DNA from: JBLHLB01 sp047618505
GTDB taxonomy: Bacteria > Planctomycetota > UBA1135 > GCA-002686595
Length of the DNA stretch: 6,426 nt
Direction: 5' to 3'
NCBI GenBank assembly: GCA_047618505.1
Contig: JBLHLB010000242.1
Span: 1-6,426 of the forward strand
In this document: in pieces, positions 4,252-6,426 of the stretch
Layout: every line of letters begins with the position of its first letter
How positions within the stretch are numbered: the stretch's first letter is position 1
The notes under the pieces: generated by a model
The model's database searches: none
Told to the model about the DNA's origin: nothing
Seen by the model: the letters and a program-made list of their open reading frames with translations, nothing else
Program-made: the position numbers and the translations under genes

Positions 4252-6426
4252 ATGTCCTTCGAAAACGAAGTTACCTCAGAGCATGAGGAAGAGCGCGACT
4301 GGCGACGCAAGATTGTGCTCGCTAGCCGAAAGATCCAACAGGTGCACATGTCCCTGTCGGACGACGTTTCGGAAGTGCGTGAATTGAGGGCGGCCCTGGA
4401 GCGGACGGCGCCGAAGGTGGAGCACCTGGACGAACAGCTACAGGATTCCACCCGCCGCATGGATGGACTTCAGCAGCTCCTTGAGGAACAGACCCATCTG
4501 TTGCGCGATGGCCTTGCGCGCATGGCGTCCCATGGGGCGGGCGCTGACGAGAATAGTGCGAGCGGGCAAGAGAGCATGGGGCGAGCGCATCTAGAAACTC
4601 TCCGGGGTAACATGGAAGGTCTAGAGGCCGAGCGTGGAGCTCTGCAGGCGGAACACGATGGGCGTATTGATGCCCTCGAACACGGCTTGATCGAAGCCGT
4701 GGATGAACTCGAGCATTGCGCCGAAGATGCGGAAAGGGCGCAGGGGGAGATGCAAGCGGAGCTCGAACGTGAGCGCTCGGCGCTGGAGCTGGAGCACAAA
4801 TGGGAGCGGCTTGCCATTGAAGCCCAGGTGACCCAGGACCAAGCACTGGAAGGCCTGCGCCAGACTCTCGCCCAGGATTTTGCGAGCCGTTCGGAAGAGC
4901 TCTCGGTCAGCCATGAGCGCGAACTAGATCGCCTGAGGGCGGAGTCCGAGATTCGCATGAAGGAGCTCGGCGTCCAGGTGCGCGTCTTGACCGAAGGCCG
5001 CGCCGCGGTCGAAGGCAATCACGCCGCCTCCATCGCCGACCTCGAATCACGCAGCCGCACTCGAATCACCGAGCTGGAGGCCGCCATCGAAGGCCTGCAG
5101 GAGGGTAAGCGCAGCCTCGAAGCGGAGCACGCGCGCGCCGTGGACGGACTCGAGGACGAGCTCACCAATCGCTCCGAGGAGCTGCGTGAGAAGGAAGCCC
5201 AGCACCGACAGGCCCTGAGTGATTTCGAAGAGGATGCATCGCAGCGCTACGATGAGCTCAAGGCGAATGCGCGCGAGCTTGAGGAGCAGAGGAAGTCCCT
5301 GCAGAGTCAAATCGTAAGCCTCGAGGAAGCCCGCGATGTCCTCAAAGGTGACCTCTCGGATCTCTCCCTGGAACACGTTGAATTGGTGGCCGGGCATGAG
5401 CGGGAGGTGGAGCGACTGACCACCGAGTCCAACGGCCGCATCGCCGAACTCGAGGTCCGCGCTGACGAGATTACGCGCAGCCGTAAGCAATTGGAGGAAG
5501 CGCACAACCGCACCGTGCTGGATGCACGTGCACGCAGTGAGGCGATTATCTCCGGCCTATGCGCAGAAGCTGAGGATTTGAATCAGGGGCGCCTTGAGCT
5601 GCAGGAGCAGCACGAACAACGTGTGGCGACCCTCTATGAGGAGACCGGTGGGCGCGAGCGTGAGCTGGGCTTGGAGCTGGTCCAGCTGAGGCAAGAGCGC
5701 GACATCCTCGAGGAGCGCCAGGTGACCGCCATTGCCGAGCTCGAGATGAAGTTCTCGGATGAGCGCAAGCGCAGCGGCGAAGGTCGGGAAAGCGAGATGC
5801 ATAGCCTGGCGGAGGACATCCGCCTCCTGGAAACGGATCGCCAATGTCTCGAGGAATCCCTGCTTGCCAAGGAAGCGGAACGCGTCGAGTCGCAGAACCG
5901 CTACGAGCAATCCCTGGCACGACTCAGCGACGAAACAACTCAGCAGATCATCGGGTTGGAGGAGAGCTTCGCGGAGGCCGAGCGCTCACGCAAACAACTC
6001 GAAGCCGCTCACGCCAAGGAGATCTCGGAGTTCGAATCCGCGAGTCGATTGCGTATCGCTGACCTGGAGGCCCAGTGTCAAGGATTGGCTGCCGGTCGCG
6101 CCGCCATCGAGAGCGAGCACACGCGAGTAGTCCAGGAGCTGAACGAGGAACTCCTCGTCAAGGAACGCACCCTGCGCGTTAAGACACGCGAGTTGGAGCA
6201 GCAGCACGAGGTCCTCGAAAGGGAGCACGCTGCGGCTTTTTCCGAAGCAGAGGAGCGCAACGCTCGCCAGGTCGCGGACCTGGAGGAGAACGTGCGCACC
6301 CTGGAAACCCAGCGCTCCAAAATCGAAGCCGACCACGCCGACATGGTGGGGAAGCTGTCGATAGCAGCAGACGGCCGCCAACGCGAACTCGAGGTCGAAG
6401 TTGTGGGGTTGCGCGAGCAGCTTGAG
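4252..6426 (+). CDS. Giant coiled-coil protein, 3' end outside the window
   Basis: The frame is open from the start to the last base of the window, giving at least 725 residues. I chose ATG 4252 because the charged sequence MSFENEVTSEHEEERDW begins there. ATG 4216 in the same frame would add 12 hydrophobic residues (EFLCAVVPPLI) that look noncoding. Neither has a good ribosome binding site. No signal peptide, membrane helix, Walker motif or other catalytic domain is seen, so a cytoplasmic structural role is inferred. Residues 1-about 90 are helical; about 91-110 (HGAGADENSASGQESMG) are a flexible, glycine- and serine-containing linker. From residue 124 on, the protein is one continuous coiled coil built of 36-residue repeats, very rich in Glu, Arg, Leu and Ala with almost no proline. 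Database searches would likely return SMC, myosin-tail or 'chromosome segregation' names for composition alone; without ATPase head motifs these should not be trusted. The terminator at 4041-4081 lies upstream, so it probably has its own promoter in 4082-4215, though I cannot point to one. Confidence 0.9.
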   Translation, partial: MSFENEVTSEHEEERDWRRKIVLASRKIQQVHMSLSDDVSEVRELRAALERTAPKVEHLDEQLQDSTRRMDGLQQLLEEQTHLLRDGLARMASHGAGADENSASGQESMGRAHLETLRGNMEGLEAERGALQAEHDGRIDALEHGLIEAVDELEHCAEDAERAQGEMQAELERERSALELEHKWERLAIEAQVTQDQALEGLRQTLAQDFASRSEELSVSHERELDRLRAESEIRMKELGVQVRVLTEGRAAVEGNHAASIADLESRSRTRITELEAAIEGLQEGKRSLEAEHARAVDGLEDELTNRSEELREKEAQHRQALSDFEEDASQRYDELKANARELEEQRKSLQSQIVSLEEARDVLKGDLSDLSLEHVELVAGHEREVERLTTESNGRIAELEVRADEITRSRKQLEEAHNRTVLDARARSEAIISGLCAEAEDLNQGRLELQEQHEQRVATLYEETGGRERELGLELVQLRQERDILEERQVTAIAELEMKFSDERKRSGEGRESEMHSLAEDIRLLETDRQCLEESLLAKEAERVESQNRYEQSLARLSDETTQQIIGLEESFAEAERSRKQLEAAHAKEISEFESASRLRIADLEAQCQGLAAGRAAIESEHTRVVQELNEELLVKERTLRVKTRELEQQHEVLEREHAAAFSEAEERNARQVADLEENVRTLETQRSKIEADHADMVGKLSIAADGRQRELEVEVVGLREQLE
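4621..6426 (+). repeat. Tandem 36-residue (108-base) coiled-coil repeats
   Basis: Thirteen full 36-residue units start at 4621, 4879, 4987, 5095, 5362, 5470, 5578, 5686, 5869, 5977, 6085, 6193 and 6301, and another begins at 6409 and leaves the window. A divergent 39-residue unit starts at 4762. A 25-residue piece at 5203-5277 fits unit positions 12-36. Two 14-residue inserts lie at 5278-5361. Shared pattern: hydrophobic at 1, Arg or Lys at 5 (10 of 13), hydrophobic at 8, often Glu at 9, His at 12 (11 of 13), hydrophobic at 16 and 19, often Arg at 26, Leu at 30, often Glu at 31. The DNA of the units has diverged, so the pattern is kept at protein level and is not a recent slippage array. Confidence 0.85.

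Overview
The window is GC-rich bacterial DNA (about 60% by eye) with four protein genes and no RNA gene, integrase, transposase or CRISPR array that I can see. The organism cannot be named with confidence. Starts lack clear Shine-Dalgarno sites. A protease-like protein without its zinc ligands, a secreted hypothetical protein and a very long coiled-coil protein would all fit a large-genome environmental bacterium, such as a planctomycete-like or proteobacterial lineage. That placement is inference only.

Layout. (1) Positions 3-776, plus strand: the 3' part of a gene whose product resembles the HExxH metallopeptidase-like proteins often found as hypotheticals, but the HExxH site reads NELVN. 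(2) Positions 777-904: a short convergent gap filled by a structured repeat (copy A). (3) Positions 905-2686, minus strand: an SLC13/DASS-type membrane transporter with two RCK_C (TrkA_C) domains between its two membrane halves. (4) Positions 2687-3146: a 460-base gap between divergent genes, holding a second, fuller copy of the repeat (copy B) folded as a long imperfect palindrome. (5) Positions 3147-4001, plus strand: a secreted or periplasmic protein of unknown function, followed by a clear intrinsic terminator. (6) From 4252 (or 4216) to the window end, plus strand: the first 725 or more residues of a giant coiled-coil protein. It is built from a regular 36-residue repeat and remains open at the window edge.

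The genes do not form an operon: orientations change and a strong terminator separates the last two. The two most interesting signals are outside ordinary gene annotation. One is a repeat family that brackets the transporter gene in both direct and inverted orientation, with one inverted arm ending on the transporter stop codon. The other is the 36-residue (two hendecads plus two heptads) repeat of the coiled-coil protein, which carries a nearly invariant histidine at a predicted core position.
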